In this document: in pieces, positions 1 to 7,536 of the stretch
Position numbering within the stretch: position 1 is the stretch's first letter
How the letters are laid out: every line of letters starts with the position of its first letter
DNA from: Spirochaetaceae bacterium UBA4077
Lineage (GTDB): Bacteria > Spirochaetota > Spirochaetia > Treponematales > Rectinemataceae
Length of the DNA: 37,427 nucleotides
Assembly (NCBI GenBank): GCA_002383375.1
Contig: DFYR01000007.1
Span: 1-37,427 of the forward strand
Direction: 5' to 3'
Notes under the pieces: generated by a model
Told to the model about the DNA's origin: nothing
Database searches by the model: none
Seen by the model: the letters and a program-made list of their open reading frames with translations, nothing else
Translations under genes and position numbers: made by a program

Positions 1-1909
1 GGTTGGCGTCGTCGTGCTCCAGAAAGGGTATGAGCGAAGCCGAAACCGAGATGATTTGCTTGGGCGATACGTCCATGTACTGCATTTCCTCGGGCGGACG
101 CATCGTATAGTCGCCCTGGTGCCTGCAGGAAATGGACTCATCCAGGAAGTTTCCTTCCTTATCGATATGGGCCGAAGCCTGGGCTATGTAATAGCGGTCT
201 TCGTCTATAGCCGAGAGGTACTCGATCTCCTTGGAGACGATCCCGTCCTTGACCTTGCGGTAAGGGGTTTCGAGAAAGCCGTAATCGTTGACCGTGGTAT
301 AGGTGGCCAGGGAAACGATAAGGCCGATATTCGGACCTTCCGGCGTCTCGATGGGGCACATGCGTCCGTAATGGGTGTAGTGGACGTCCCGGACCTCGAA
401 GCCAGCCCTGTCCCTGGAAAGACCGCCGGGACCAAGGGCGTTGAGCCTGCGCTTGTGGGTAAGCTCAGCTAGCGGGTTGACCTGGTCCATGAACTGGGAG
501 AGCTGGGAGGAGCCGAAGAACTCCTTGATCGCTGCCACGATGGGTTTGATGGAGATAAGGTCCTGGGGCCGAACGGTCTCGGTTTCCTTGAGGGCCATAC
601 GCTCCTTGGCGATCCGCTCCATGCGGGCGAAGGCGCTCTTCATCACATTGGCCAGAAGCTCGCCCACAGAACGCACGCGCCTGTTGCCCAGGTGGTCGAT
701 ATCGTCCACATAGGCTTCGCCGTAGTATACGTCCATGAGATGCTTCATGGTGGCTACGATATCGGTGCGGGTGAGGGTAAACTCGGTAAAGGGAGTCTCG
801 TAGTTGAACTTCTTGTTCAGCTTGTAGCGTCCCACCTTGCCCAAATCATATTTGCGGGATGAAAAGAACATGGAGTTCAGGTCTTTTTCGGCGCCCTCGA
901 CAGTGATGGGCTCACCCGGCTGGAGGGTGGAGTAGATGGCGGCCAGGGCGTCGGCCTTGGAAGGCTCGTCCTGTTCGGCGCTCTCCTTTTCCAGCTTCAC
1001 GTCCTCGCGCTCGAAGCAGTGGAGAATCATCTCATTATGCATCGAATCAGGGTGCTCAAGATCGATGACCTCGACCGTATCGATGCCGAGGTTGGCCAGC
1101 TCGTCTATTTCGTGCAGGTGAAGCTTTTCGCCGACCCGGAAGAGCTTCTTTTTCTCTCCGTCCACTTCGATATACACAGCCTTGGCAAGAACCTTGCCGA
1201 TCACCTTCTCTTTCTGCTCAGGGTTGTCCCCCAGCTCGACGGTGGCGGTCTTGTAGAAGGCCTCAATGATCTCTTCCCTGCTGTTAAAACCGATGGCTCT
1301 CAAAAAAAGAGTTCCAAGGAACTTCTTTTTGCGGTCTATCTTGGTGAAAATCAGCTCTTTTTTCTGATCAATCTCGAACTCCAGCCAGCTGCCGCGGTAA
1401 GGGATGAGGCGGGCGGAAAAGACGCCCTTCTCGTGGCTGAAGACAACGCCGGGGGAGCGGTGGATCTGTGATACGACGACGCGTTCGGCGCCGTTGATGA
1501 TAAAGGTTCCCCGATCGGTCATGAGGGGGATGTCGCCGAGATAGATCTCTTTCTGCCTGATCTCGCCGGTCTTCTGGAAAACCAGGTTGACAGTAGCCTT
1601 GAGGGGAATGGAGTAGGTCAGCCCCTTCTGCTTGCACTCCAGCTCGCTGTACTTCATGGCGCCCTCGTCCAAACTGTAGCGTTCGAACTCGATCACCATG
1701 TCACCGGACTGGCTCTCTATGGGAAAAGTGTTCTTAAAGACTTCCTGAAGTCCCGTCTCGTCCAAGGCCAGACCTTGGCGGAGCTTGTCTCTTTGGAGAA
1801 ACCGCTCGAACGACGAAAGCTGTATATCGATGAGATCGGGAAGTTCCATCGCCTCCTGGAACTCTTTTCCAAGATATCGGCGCTGGATCTTATGTGCGGT
1901 ATATGACAT
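1..1909 (-). CDS. rpoB: RNA polymerase beta subunit, N-terminal 636 residues (3' end outside window)
   Basis: Catalytic beta subunit of RNA polymerase. The start ATG (1907-1909) follows a GGAGGGG Shine-Dalgarno, and the protein begins MSYTAHKIQRRYLGKEF. The frame is open to the window edge, so about half the usual length is present. Rifampicin cluster I lies around 410-515 and includes SSQLSQFMDQVNPLAELTHK, then KRRLNALGPGGLSRDR. The residue equivalent to E. coli Ser531 is Asn490 (AAC, 440-442), and the Ser522 equivalent is Ala. Asn at this site is known from spirochaetes and is linked to natural rifampicin resistance. It is the last gene visible in the rplKAJL-rpoB series, separated from rplL by a 303-bp structured spacer. 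The truncation is only the window edge. Confidence 0.98.
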   Translation of the reverse strand, partial: MSYTAHKIQRRYLGKEFQEAMELPDLIDIQLSSFERFLQRDKLRQGLALDETGLQEVFKNTFPIESQSGDMVIEFERYSLDEGAMKYSELECKQKGLTYSIPLKATVNLVFQKTGEIRQKEIYLGDIPLMTDRGTFIINGAERVVVSQIHRSPGVVFSHEKGVFSARLIPYRGSWLEFEIDQKKELIFTKIDRKKKFLGTLFLRAIGFNSREEIIEAFYKTATVELGDNPEQKEKVIGKVLAKAVYIEVDGEKKKLFRVGEKLHLHEIDELANLGIDTVEVIDLEHPDSMHNEMILHCFEREDVKLEKESAEQDEPSKADALAAIYSTLQPGEPITVEGAEKDLNSMFFSSRKYDLGKVGRYKLNKKFNYETPFTEFTLTRTDIVATMKHLMDVYYGEAYVDDIDHLGNRRVRSVGELLANVMKSAFARMERIAKERMALKETETVRPQDLISIKPIVAAIKEFFGSSQLSQFMDQVNPLAELTHKRRLNALGPGGLSRDRAGFEVRDVHYTHYGRMCPIETPEGPNIGLIVSLATYTTVNDYGFLETPYRKVKDGIVSKEIEYLSAIDEDRYYIAQASAHIDKEGNFLDESISCRHQGDYTMRPPEEMQYMDVSPKQIISVSASLIPFLEHDDAN

Positions 1910-2212
1910 CCCTTTCCCCTCCTAGTGATCACCGCGCGCCCTAAGGCACTGAATATCGGGCTTTCCGCGCCCTTACGGGTTCCTGCGTGCGGTCATTCCG
2001 GGGCACTGCGCTGCGCGCCGCCGGCCTTAAAAGGCCGGCGGCGCCGAATGCCCCTGAAAAACCGAACTTTCTCCCCTGACATCAGGGCTTTTCAATTGCC
2101 CCGCGACGGAGAGAAAGCGACGGTGCAACGACGAGCATTCCCGCCAGGCAAGGGCGCCATAAATGACCGGCTTGTAACGAGCCCTCCCCTGCCGCGGGAA
2201 TATCCCGAAGTC
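1910..2212 (-). promoter_or_regulatory. rplL-rpoB spacer with large GC-rich hairpin (attenuator or processing site)
   Basis: No gene is seen in these 303 bases. On the transcribed strand, a nearly perfect inverted repeat has arms 2015-2028 and 2031-2044 (core GCCGGCC/GGCCGGC). Outer arms GGGGCA/TGCCCC (2000-2005 and 2049-2054) enclose it. No T-tract follows, so it is not a standard terminator. Smaller repeats, for example CCCTGA/TCAGGG, lie upstream. In E. coli the same spacer holds an attenuator and an RNase III processing site that lowers rpoBC relative to the ribosomal proteins. By position this is the likely counterpart, which is inference. Confidence 0.6.
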
Positions 2213-2599
2213 TTATTTGACCTCGACAGCTCCACCGGCTGCTTCGATCTGCTTCTTGACCTTTTCGGCCTCTTCCTTGGAAACATTCTCCTTGATGGGC
2301 TTGTCTCCGGCTTCGACCAGGTCCTTGGCCTCCTTGAGGCCCAGACCGGTGATCGCCCGTACTTCCTTGATGATGGCGATCTTCTTGTCGGCGGGAACAC
2401 CAGCCTTGAGGACGACGGTGAACTCGGTCTTCTCCTCGGCGGGAGCGGCCGCGGCTGCGGCGGGACCGGCGGCGACGGCCACGGGGGCCGCGGCGGTTAC
2501 GCCAAACTTCTCTTCCATGGCCTTCACAAGGTCGGCGACCTCGAGAACCGTCATCGAGGCGATTGCGTCGATGATCTGATCTTTGCTAAGCGCTGCCAT
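2213..2599 (-). CDS. rplL: 50S ribosomal protein L7/L12
   Basis: Stalk protein of the large subunit that recruits translation GTPases. It has 128 residues, the normal length. The layout is classic: an N-terminal dimerisation helix (MAALSKDQIIDAIASMTVLE), an Ala/Pro-rich hinge at about 37-55, then the conserved C-terminal domain with TEFTVVLK, KIAIIKEVRAITGLGLKEAK and the VEVK end. The start has GAGGAG upstream at good spacing. It follows rplJ after 126 bp, in the order expected for stalk proteins L10 and L12. The alanine-rich hinge makes the reverse frames look open, but they are shadows. Confidence 0.98.
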   Translation of the reverse strand: MAALSKDQIIDAIASMTVLEVADLVKAMEEKFGVTAAAPVAVAAGPAAAAAAPAEEKTEFTVVLKAGVPADKKIAIIKEVRAITGLGLKEAKDLVEAGDKPIKENVSKEEAEKVKKQIEAAGGAVEVK

Positions 2600-2725
2600 A
2601 TTATCTTCTCCTCTTTACTGCACTGGCCGCCCATACGGGAAGCCTTTTAACAAGACCGACAGGAACGGCAGCTGTCCGAAGCCTGACGGTCCTAAATCCA
2701 AACAAATCTCGCGCTGATTCGCGAA

Positions 2726-3268
2726 TTACTCCGAAGCTTTTTTCTCCTCGATCGCCTTGAGCAGCCTGACCAGTTTGGTGGGCAGGGCGTTGAGCACGTA
2801 CACCAGGTTCTGGGCGGGACCGTTCATCGCCGACATGAGCATGGCGATGAGCTGGCCGCGGCCGGGCAGCTTGGAGAAAGCTTCAATCTGAGCCTCATCC
2901 ATATAGCCCTTGTCCACCACGGCGCCCTTGACCTTGAGGGCAGGGGTTTCCTTGGCAAACTCCAGGAGCAGTTTAGCCACTTCGTTGGAGTCTGAGCTTA
3001 CGAAGGTGACGGCGGTAGGGCCGGTGAAGAGGGACTCGATATCCTTGGTGAAACCCAGTTCGTCGAAAGCGATGCGGGCAAAGTTGTTCTTGACCACATG
3101 GAGTTCCGCGCCCTTTTCCCTGAGCTTACGGCGCAGATCGGTAATCTGCTCCACCGTTAGTCCGCGGTACTCGGCAAAGACATAATCCTTGGACTCACCG
3201 ATCTTGGTCTTGAGAAGGTCGATAGCCTCGGCCTTGTTCGGCTGTATTTTATGAGCTCTCATCGCCAT
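2726..3268 (-). CDS. rplJ: 50S ribosomal protein L10
   Basis: L10 anchors L7/L12 dimers to 23S rRNA. Its 180 residues show the family landmarks: YVFAEYRGLTVEQITDLRRK near the N-terminus, LHVVKNNFARIA, the FTGPTAVTFV strand, and a C-terminal helix (LPTKLVRLLKAIEEKK) that carries L12. Two in-frame ATGs exist, at 3268 and 3262. The first has AGAGG six bases upstream and is preferred. Only three bases separate it from the rplA stop, so there is no room for a separate L10 leader. Any autoregulation must act further upstream or downstream. Confidence 0.97.
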   Translation of the reverse strand: MAMRAHKIQPNKAEAIDLLKTKIGESKDYVFAEYRGLTVEQITDLRRKLREKGAELHVVKNNFARIAFDELGFTKDIESLFTGPTAVTFVSSDSNEVAKLLLEFAKETPALKVKGAVVDKGYMDEAQIEAFSKLPGRGQLIAMLMSAMNGPAQNLVYVLNALPTKLVRLLKAIEEKKASE

Positions 3269-3271
3269 AAC

Positions 3272-3958
3272 TTACCTCTTCTCGTTCTTGACGGTCGTGA
3301 CACGCACGCTGGGGCCCATGGTGCAGGCCAGGTACACGGAGGTCACGAAGTCGCCCTTCGCGTCGGAGGGGCGCTTGCGGTTGATCTCGTCGAGAAGGAC
3401 TGTCAGGTTCTCGGCGATCTTAGCGGCTTCCATGGAAGCCTTTCCTATGGCGATGTGGACAATGTTAGTCTTGTCGGACCTGAACTCGGTTCTTCCTTTT
3501 CTGAGCTCGTTCAAAGCCGCGGCCAGATCGTTGGTCACGGTGCCGGTCTTGGGATTGGGCATGAGCCCCCTGCGTCCCAGAACCATACCCAGCTTGCCGA
3601 CATCCTTCATCATATCGGGGGTAGCGACGGCGACGTCGAAATCCACCCAGCCGCCCTTGATCTTCTCGATCAGCTCGGCATCGCCGGCATAGGCTGCTCC
3701 GTTGTCCATAGCTTCCTTAACCCGTTCGGGCTTGCAGAACACCAGGACCTTTTTCTCTCCCCTGAACTGATTGGGCAGTACTACCGTATCGCGGACCGAC
3801 TGGCTCTTCTTGAGGTTGAGTCTGACATGGACTTCTACGGTTTCGTCGAACTTAGCCCGGGCGGTTCCCTTGACCAGGGTGCATGCGGCTGCCGCGTCGT
3901 ATTCCTGGGTTGCATCAAGCTTTTCAGCTACTTCGAGATATTTTTTGCCGTGTTTCAT
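3272..3958 (-). CDS. rplA: 50S ribosomal protein L1
   Basis: L1 forms the mobile stalk at the ribosomal E site and in many bacteria represses its own operon. The 228-residue length is typical. Diagnostic segments are KFDETVEVHVRLN, VVLPNQF, GRRGLMPNPKTGTV (about residues 128-141, the family signature) and the C-terminal VYLACTMGPSVRV. The start ATG overlaps the rplK stop by four bases, so the two are probably translationally coupled. It is followed three bases later by rplJ. Confidence 0.98.
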   Translation of the reverse strand: MKHGKKYLEVAEKLDATQEYDAAAACTLVKGTARAKFDETVEVHVRLNLKKSQSVRDTVVLPNQFRGEKKVLVFCKPERVKEAMDNGAAYAGDAELIEKIKGGWVDFDVAVATPDMMKDVGKLGMVLGRRGLMPNPKTGTVTNDLAAALNELRKGRTEFRSDKTNIVHIAIGKASMEAAKIAENLTVLLDEINRKRPSDAKGDFVTSVYLACTMGPSVRVTTVKNEKR

Positions 3959-4392
3959 TTCTTTATCTCCGTCTCGACACCCATAGACCGGGCTGTTCCG
4001 GCGATTACGCGCATAGCGGCAGTGATGTCGTTGGCATTAAGGTCGGGAAGCTTCTGCTTGGCGATCGCTTCGAGCTTGTCGTTGCTAAGCTTGGCGACCT
4101 TGTCCTTCTGAGGAATGGCGGATCCCTTTTCGATACCGCATGCCTTCTTGATGAGCACGCTGGCGGGAGGAGTCTTCAGGATAAAAGTGAAACTCTTGTC
4201 CTGATAGACGGTGATGATCGCAGGGATAACCAGCCCCGGTTCCATTCCCTTGGTGCGATCGTTGAACTGCTGGCAAAACATGGGCGCCGAAACACCGTGA
4301 GGACCGAGGGCCGGTCCGACGGGCGGAGCCGGCGTTGCCTTGCCGGCGGGGCACTGCAACTTGACTATTGCAGTAATCTTCTTCTTGGCCAT
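3955..4392 (-). CDS. rplK: 50S ribosomal protein L11
   Basis: L11 binds the GTPase-associated region of 23S rRNA and is needed for the stringent response in many bacteria. It has 145 residues with the conserved KLQCPAGKATPAPPVGPALG and the FTFILKTPPASVLIKKA strand near the linker. The frame offers ATG at 4398 and at 4392. AAGGAG (4400-4405) is seven bases before 4392 but only one before 4398, so 4392 is chosen and gives the usual MAKKK start. Its stop overlaps the rplA start. A folded spacer lies upstream. Confidence 0.97.
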   Translation of the reverse strand: MAKKKITAIVKLQCPAGKATPAPPVGPALGPHGVSAPMFCQQFNDRTKGMEPGLVIPAIITVYQDKSFTFILKTPPASVLIKKACGIEKGSAIPQKDKVAKLSNDKLEAIAKQKLPDLNANDITAAMRVIAGTARSMGVETEIKK

Positions 4393-4415
4393 AGCCATTC
4401 TCCTTGCGTGGTATA

Positions 4416-4523
4416 CCCGACGATCACATGTCGTCGGGATAGCGTGCGCGACGATTCACCCTTGTCCGCCTGACAATCGCCTTTCAGGCGACTGCTACGC
4501 GAATCGCAGGGCGATTCGCGCAC
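4416..4523 (-). promoter_or_regulatory. Multi-hairpin leader between nusG and rplK
   Basis: Three perfect hairpins lie in tandem on the transcribed strand: 4499-4506/4512-4519 (8 bp, GCGAATCG/CGATTCGC), 4477-4482/4486-4491 (6 bp) and 4416-4423/4431-4438 (8 bp, CCCGACGA/TCGTCGGG). A long-range stem GTGCGCGA/TCGCGCAC (4444-4451 with 4516-4523) would enclose the second hairpin and break the first, so two alternative folds exist. The last hairpin ends just before the rplK Shine-Dalgarno. A leader that controls L11-L1 translation, or a processing site, is plausible. The structure is seen; the function is inferred. Confidence 0.5.
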
Positions 4524-4610
4524 TCCCATCTGCGGAGTAAAAACCCCTTATCTGAGAAGCCGAGCTGCAATGGTCCTTAATAAAAAGAACAATTACATTC
4601 AGCCGCTTTT

Positions 4611-4654
4611 AAAAAGAACTCCAGGGGCGGAAAGCCTGTGCGGCAGTCCGCCCC
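4611..4654 (-). terminator. Hairpin just after nusG, weak or partial terminator
   Basis: Immediately after the nusG stop, the transcript can fold GGGGCGG with CCGCCCC (4648-4654 and 4624-4630) with an inner GCC/GGC stem. About nine bases later comes a run of five T (4611-4615 on the plus strand read as A). The distance to the T-run is longer than in a strong intrinsic terminator, so partial termination or 3'-end protection is more likely than a full stop. Confidence 0.4.
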
Positions 4655-4658
4655 GTGC

Positions 4659-5216
4659 CTATATCTTTTCCACCTGGGTCATCTCGACCTCCACCGGAGT
4701 GGATCGGCCGAAGATGCCCACCATAACCTTGAGCTTGTTCTTTTCGGCGTTGACTTCCTCTATAACGCCGGAGAAGGACTCGAAGGGCCCTTCGATTATC
4801 TTCACCTGCTCGCCCTGGGAGTAGCTCTGCTTCATCCTTACCTGGCGTTCGCCCTTTATCTCACCCGAACGCTGGAGAATCCGGCGCACTTCCTCGCTGG
4901 GAATGGGCTGGGGCTTATTGCTCAGATTCGAGCCGACAAAACCGGTGACGCCGGTGATCTTTCTGATCCCGGAGCAGGTAGCCTTCCACCCGTTTTCAGG
5001 CAGATCCATTTCCACAAGGATGTAGCCGGGAAGGATTTTTCTGGTAACAGTTTTTTTCTTGCCGTCTTTAACGTCGGTGACTTCCTCGGTAGGCACCTTT
5101 ACATCCGATACGATGTCCCGGGACAGATCTCCCGCCTCGATCATCATACGGATAGTCTTTTCTATTTTATTTTCATACCCCGAATAGACATGAAGGATAT
5201 ACCAGGATTTTGCCAT
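4659..5216 (-). CDS. nusG: Transcription termination/antitermination protein NusG
   Basis: NusG binds RNA polymerase and couples transcription with Rho or the ribosome. It has 185 residues. The N-terminal NGN domain begins MAKSWYILHVYSGYENKIEK and contains ILPGYILVEMDL and TGFVG. The C-terminal KOW domain has GEQVKIIEGPFESFSGVIEE and ends near VEVEMTQVEKI. A TTG at 5219 lies directly before the ATG at 5216. The ATG has GGAGG four bases upstream and is preferred. It is 12 bases downstream of secE, the usual secE-nusG pair. Confidence 0.98.
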   Translation of the reverse strand: MAKSWYILHVYSGYENKIEKTIRMMIEAGDLSRDIVSDVKVPTEEVTDVKDGKKKTVTRKILPGYILVEMDLPENGWKATCSGIRKITGVTGFVGSNLSNKPQPIPSEEVRRILQRSGEIKGERQVRMKQSYSQGEQVKIIEGPFESFSGVIEEVNAEKNKLKVMVGIFGRSTPVEVEMTQVEKI

Positions 5217-5228
5217 CAAGCCTCCGCC

Positions 5229-5411
5229 TTATTTGAACACGGCTTCGATGCCGAGCACGAGGAGGAAATCGATCAGGCCGAGCACGAGCGCTACGGCCAC
5301 CGTCGAAAAGATGACCACCTTGGTTGAGGATATGACATCTTCTTTGCTGGGCCAGACTACCTTGGCCAGCTCGGCGTATGATTCCTTGAAGAACTGTATA
5401 ATTTTCTTCAT
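5229..5411 (-). CDS. secE: Preprotein translocase subunit SecE
   Basis: Small essential subunit of the SecYEG channel. It has 60 residues: the amphipathic region with FFKESYAELAKVVWPSKEDV, then one membrane segment (about residues 30-55). This short single-span form is usual outside the gammaproteobacteria. ATG at 5411 has AAGGAG at good spacing. A longer reading of the frame runs back into tRNA-Trp and is rejected. It sits between tRNA-Trp and nusG. Confidence 0.97.
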   Translation of the reverse strand: MKKIIQFFKESYAELAKVVWPSKEDVISSTKVVIFSTVAVALVLGLIDFLLVLGIEAVFK

Positions 5412-5443
5412 GACGGCTCCTTGTTCCTCAAAAAGGCTCGCGA

Positions 5444-5516
5444 CAGGCCAGGAAGGACTCGAACCCTCAACATCCGGTTTTGGAGACCGGCGCTCTACCA
5501 TTAGAGCTACTGGCCT
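5444..5516 (-). tRNA. trnW: tRNA-Trp (anticodon CCA)
   Basis: A cloverleaf of 73 nt. The acceptor arms are AGGCCAG and CTGGCCT with discriminator G. The D-arm has AGCTCTAATGGTAGAGC, and the T-loop is GTTCGAGTC. The anticodon stem CCGGT/ACCGG encloses the loop CTCCAAA, giving anticodon CCA. The G discriminator is a bacterial tRNA-Trp identity element. CCA is not encoded at the 3' end. It lies between rpmG and secE, as in many bacteria. Confidence 0.95.
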
Positions 5517-5582
5517 AGGCGGGTCGAACGTTCTTGCGGAACGCCCGACGCATATATCCTAAAAGGCCTACCCGAGAGCGGC

Positions 5583-5756
5583 CTATTTGACCTTGGTCTC
5601 CTTGTGGAGGGTGTGCTTTCGGTCCCACTTGCAGTACTTCATCATCTCAAGCTTTTCCTGCATGGTCTTGCGATTCTTCTTGGTGGTGTAATTGCGGCGC
5701 TTGCACTCGGTGCACTGCAGGGCGATTATCTCAACCGTTTGTTTCTTGGCGGCCAT
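5583..5756 (-). CDS. rpmG: 50S ribosomal protein L33
   Basis: A 57-residue protein of the large subunit, beginning MAAKKQTVEIIALQCTECKR and ending HTLHKETKVK. The start has AAAGGAC six bases upstream. It has CxxC at Cys15 and Cys18. The second pair is incomplete: Cys42 is followed by Lys-Trp-Asp, so the fourth zinc ligand is Asp45 or missing. L33 exists in zinc-binding and zinc-free forms, and this one is intermediate. It is flanked by tRNA-Thr and tRNA-Trp in one transcription unit. Confidence 0.95.
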   Translation of the reverse strand: MAAKKQTVEIIALQCTECKRRNYTTKKNRKTMQEKLEMMKYCKWDRKHTLHKETKVK

Positions 5757-5818
5757 TATATTGTCCTTTCGCGGCGCGACCCTTTAGTCTTCCGCGCCTG
5801 GATTGCTTCTACAAAAAG

Positions 5819-5891
5819 AGCCCCCGAACGGAATCGAACCGTTGACCTTATCCTTACCATGGATATGCTCTGCCGACTGAGCTACAGGGGC
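5819..5891 (-). tRNA. trnT: tRNA-Thr (anticodon GGT)
   Basis: A 73-nt cloverleaf. The acceptor GCCCCTG pairs with CGGGGGC (one U-G pair) and is followed by discriminator T. The anticodon stem TATCC/GGATA encloses ATGGTAA, giving GGT, which reads ACC and ACT threonine codons. The T-loop is GTTCGATTC. CCA is not encoded. It is the first gene after the promoter at 5910-5938. Confidence 0.95.
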
Positions 5892-5909
5892 GAGGCGTAA
5901 AGCAGAGGG

Positions 5910-5938
5910 ACTGTAGCATCCGAGTAAAATGATGTCAA
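5910..5938 (-). promoter_or_regulatory. Strong sigma70-type promoter for tRNA-Thr-rpmG-tRNA-Trp-secE-nusG
   Basis: On the minus strand, -35 TTGACA (5933-5938) is a perfect match, the spacer is 17 bases, and -10 is TACAGT (5910-5915). Transcription would begin near 5903, about a dozen bases before tRNA-Thr. It begins 11 bases after the murJ stop, with no terminator between, so read-through from ltaE-murJ is possible. It may also feed rplK to rpoB, because I see no strong promoter further down. Confidence 0.8.
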
Positions 5939-5949
5939 GCCCGGTGCGC

Positions 5950-7536
5950 TCAAGATTTCCCCCACGGAGTCCTTCGGGAAAAATGCCCGGCTAGGGCTGC
6001 GGCGGTCGGATCTTTGACCAGGATTAAGAGTCCCAGGCCGAGGATGGCATAGAGAATTGTCAGCAGAATAAATGGAAGCCCCAGCGAGATCAGCTTGGAA
6101 GCGGAAAAGGCGAACATGTCCAGCAAGGGCTTACGCAGAAAAAACACCGGGATTCCCGCCGCCAGGGAAAAGGCCAAGAGCCTTATCGAGTAGCGGCCGA
6201 AACTCTCCAGCGCATCGACCATGCCTTCGGTTTTTTTCCTTATAAGGACAAAGACTAAGATACCGCAGTTCACGGCGCTGGAAAGCGAAAGGGCAAACGC
6301 TATGCCCGGTCCCTTAAAGGGAAAGGCAAGCAGGGCGACCAGGGCGATATTGACAGCGAAACTTGCTATTCCTGCAAAGGCTGGGGTTTTGGAGTCCGAA
6401 CGGGCGTAAAAAGCCGGTGTGATAACCCTGTTGGCGGCGATGAAGGCCAGGCCTGTCTGATGCCAAAAAAAAGCCGAGGCAGTCAGGTCCACCGATTCGG
6501 CGGTAAATCCTCCGCGCATGAATAGCAAGGCCACAATCTCCCTGCTCGTTATAATGGAAAAGACAGCCACGGGAACGGTGACCAGGCTTAGCGTCTTGAG
6601 CGTCTGCCCCAGCCTTGCAGAGTATCGTCTCCACTCCAGCGCCTTGGCCGCATCTGCCAGCTCCGGCAGCAGCACCGTTCCCGCCGATACGGCAAACACG
6701 CCCAGGATAAGCTCCTGGAGCCTGATCGAAAACTGCAGGCTGGAGGCTACTCCGACGCCGGCCCTGGATGCGAAAGCCGTGGACACCAGATCGTTGATCT
6801 GGTAGGCAGCCATTCCGAGAATGGTGGGGGCTATCAGGACAAAGACTTTTTTCATGCCCGGATTGGCGAAGGCCCGTCGCGGACTAACGAAGCCGAAGCG
6901 CATGCCCGTCTTGAGCAGCGCCGGCAGCTGGCAGGCAGCCTGTGCGAAACCACCAGCGACCACGCCGATCGCCATGGCACGGGCCGGATTGGCCGTCCAG
7001 CGGGATACGAGCATGGGCACGGCTATAAAGCAGAGATTGAACAAAATAGGGGCCATTCCAGAAGGGGCGAAAATCCCGTAGGAATTGAGCATGCCCTGGA
7101 ACAGTGCGGCGATGGAAACCAGCCCAAGGTAGGGGAACATTATCCTGGTCAGAATGGCCGTCTCCCCGGGGTCGGAGCCGAAGGCGAGGACGATCCATGG
7201 ACTAGCCGCCATGCCAGCCGCCACCACGGCTCCTACCAGGATGAGCAGCACGGTCAGGCTGGAGGAGAGAAACTCCCGGGTCTGCTCGTCCTCGCCTTCG
7301 TGGAGATAGTCCTTGAACGTGGGAATAAAGGCGACGGATATTGAGTTTTCTGCGAACAGCCTTCTCATGAAGTTGGGAATCATAAAGGATACCGAGAAGG
7401 CGTCCGAGAGTCCCCCCGTCCCCAGGAAGGCAGCCTTGGTCATCTCCCGCACCAGGCCGAGTACCCTGGAGACCATCGTCAGCGCGGAGAGCATCCCGGC
7501 GTTGCGGACCATCCGCTTTTCGTCAGCGTCTGCCAT
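5950..7536 (-). CDS. murJ: Lipid II flippase MurJ (MviN family)
   Basis: Moves lipid-linked peptidoglycan precursor across the inner membrane. It has 528 residues, normal for MurJ, with hydrophobic segments spread over the whole length (about 14 expected). The N-terminus has the family pattern: MLSALTMVSRVLGLVRE, then FLGTGGLSDAFSVSFMIPN and LFAENSISVAFIPTF. These carry the Arg and Phe-Ser/Asn residues typical of the central cavity. ATG 7536 overlaps the end of ltaE by 14 bases, with a GGGAAGGG stretch before it. The pairing with threonine aldolase looks accidental in function but shares a transcript. Confidence 0.95.
   Translation of the reverse strand: MADADEKRMVRNAGMLSALTMVSRVLGLVREMTKAAFLGTGGLSDAFSVSFMIPNFMRRLFAENSISVAFIPTFKDYLHEGEDEQTREFLSSSLTVLLILVGAVVAAGMAASPWIVLAFGSDPGETAILTRIMFPYLGLVSIAALFQGMLNSYGIFAPSGMAPILFNLCFIAVPMLVSRWTANPARAMAIGVVAGGFAQAACQLPALLKTGMRFGFVSPRRAFANPGMKKVFVLIAPTILGMAAYQINDLVSTAFASRAGVGVASSLQFSIRLQELILGVFAVSAGTVLLPELADAAKALEWRRYSARLGQTLKTLSLVTVPVAVFSIITSREIVALLFMRGGFTAESVDLTASAFFWHQTGLAFIAANRVITPAFYARSDSKTPAFAGIASFAVNIALVALLAFPFKGPGIAFALSLSSAVNCGILVFVLIRKKTEGMVDALESFGRYSIRLLAFSLAAGIPVFFLRKPLLDMFAFSASKLISLGLPFILLTILYAILGLGLLILVKDPTAAALAGHFSRRTPWGKS

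Noticed and set aside
1925..2650. Long plus-strand frame (241 codons) opposite rplL and its spacers
   Set aside because: It is antisense to rplL, an alanine-rich gene that often leaves reverse frames open. The translation has no recognisable domain and no ribosome site.
3251..4473. Plus-strand frames opposite rplA and rplK
   Set aside because: Shadows of certain ribosomal protein genes; no family resemblance.
5412..5501. Longer SecE with an N-terminal extension
   Set aside because: The extension is the translated tRNA-Trp and its flank; AAGGAG places the start at 5411.
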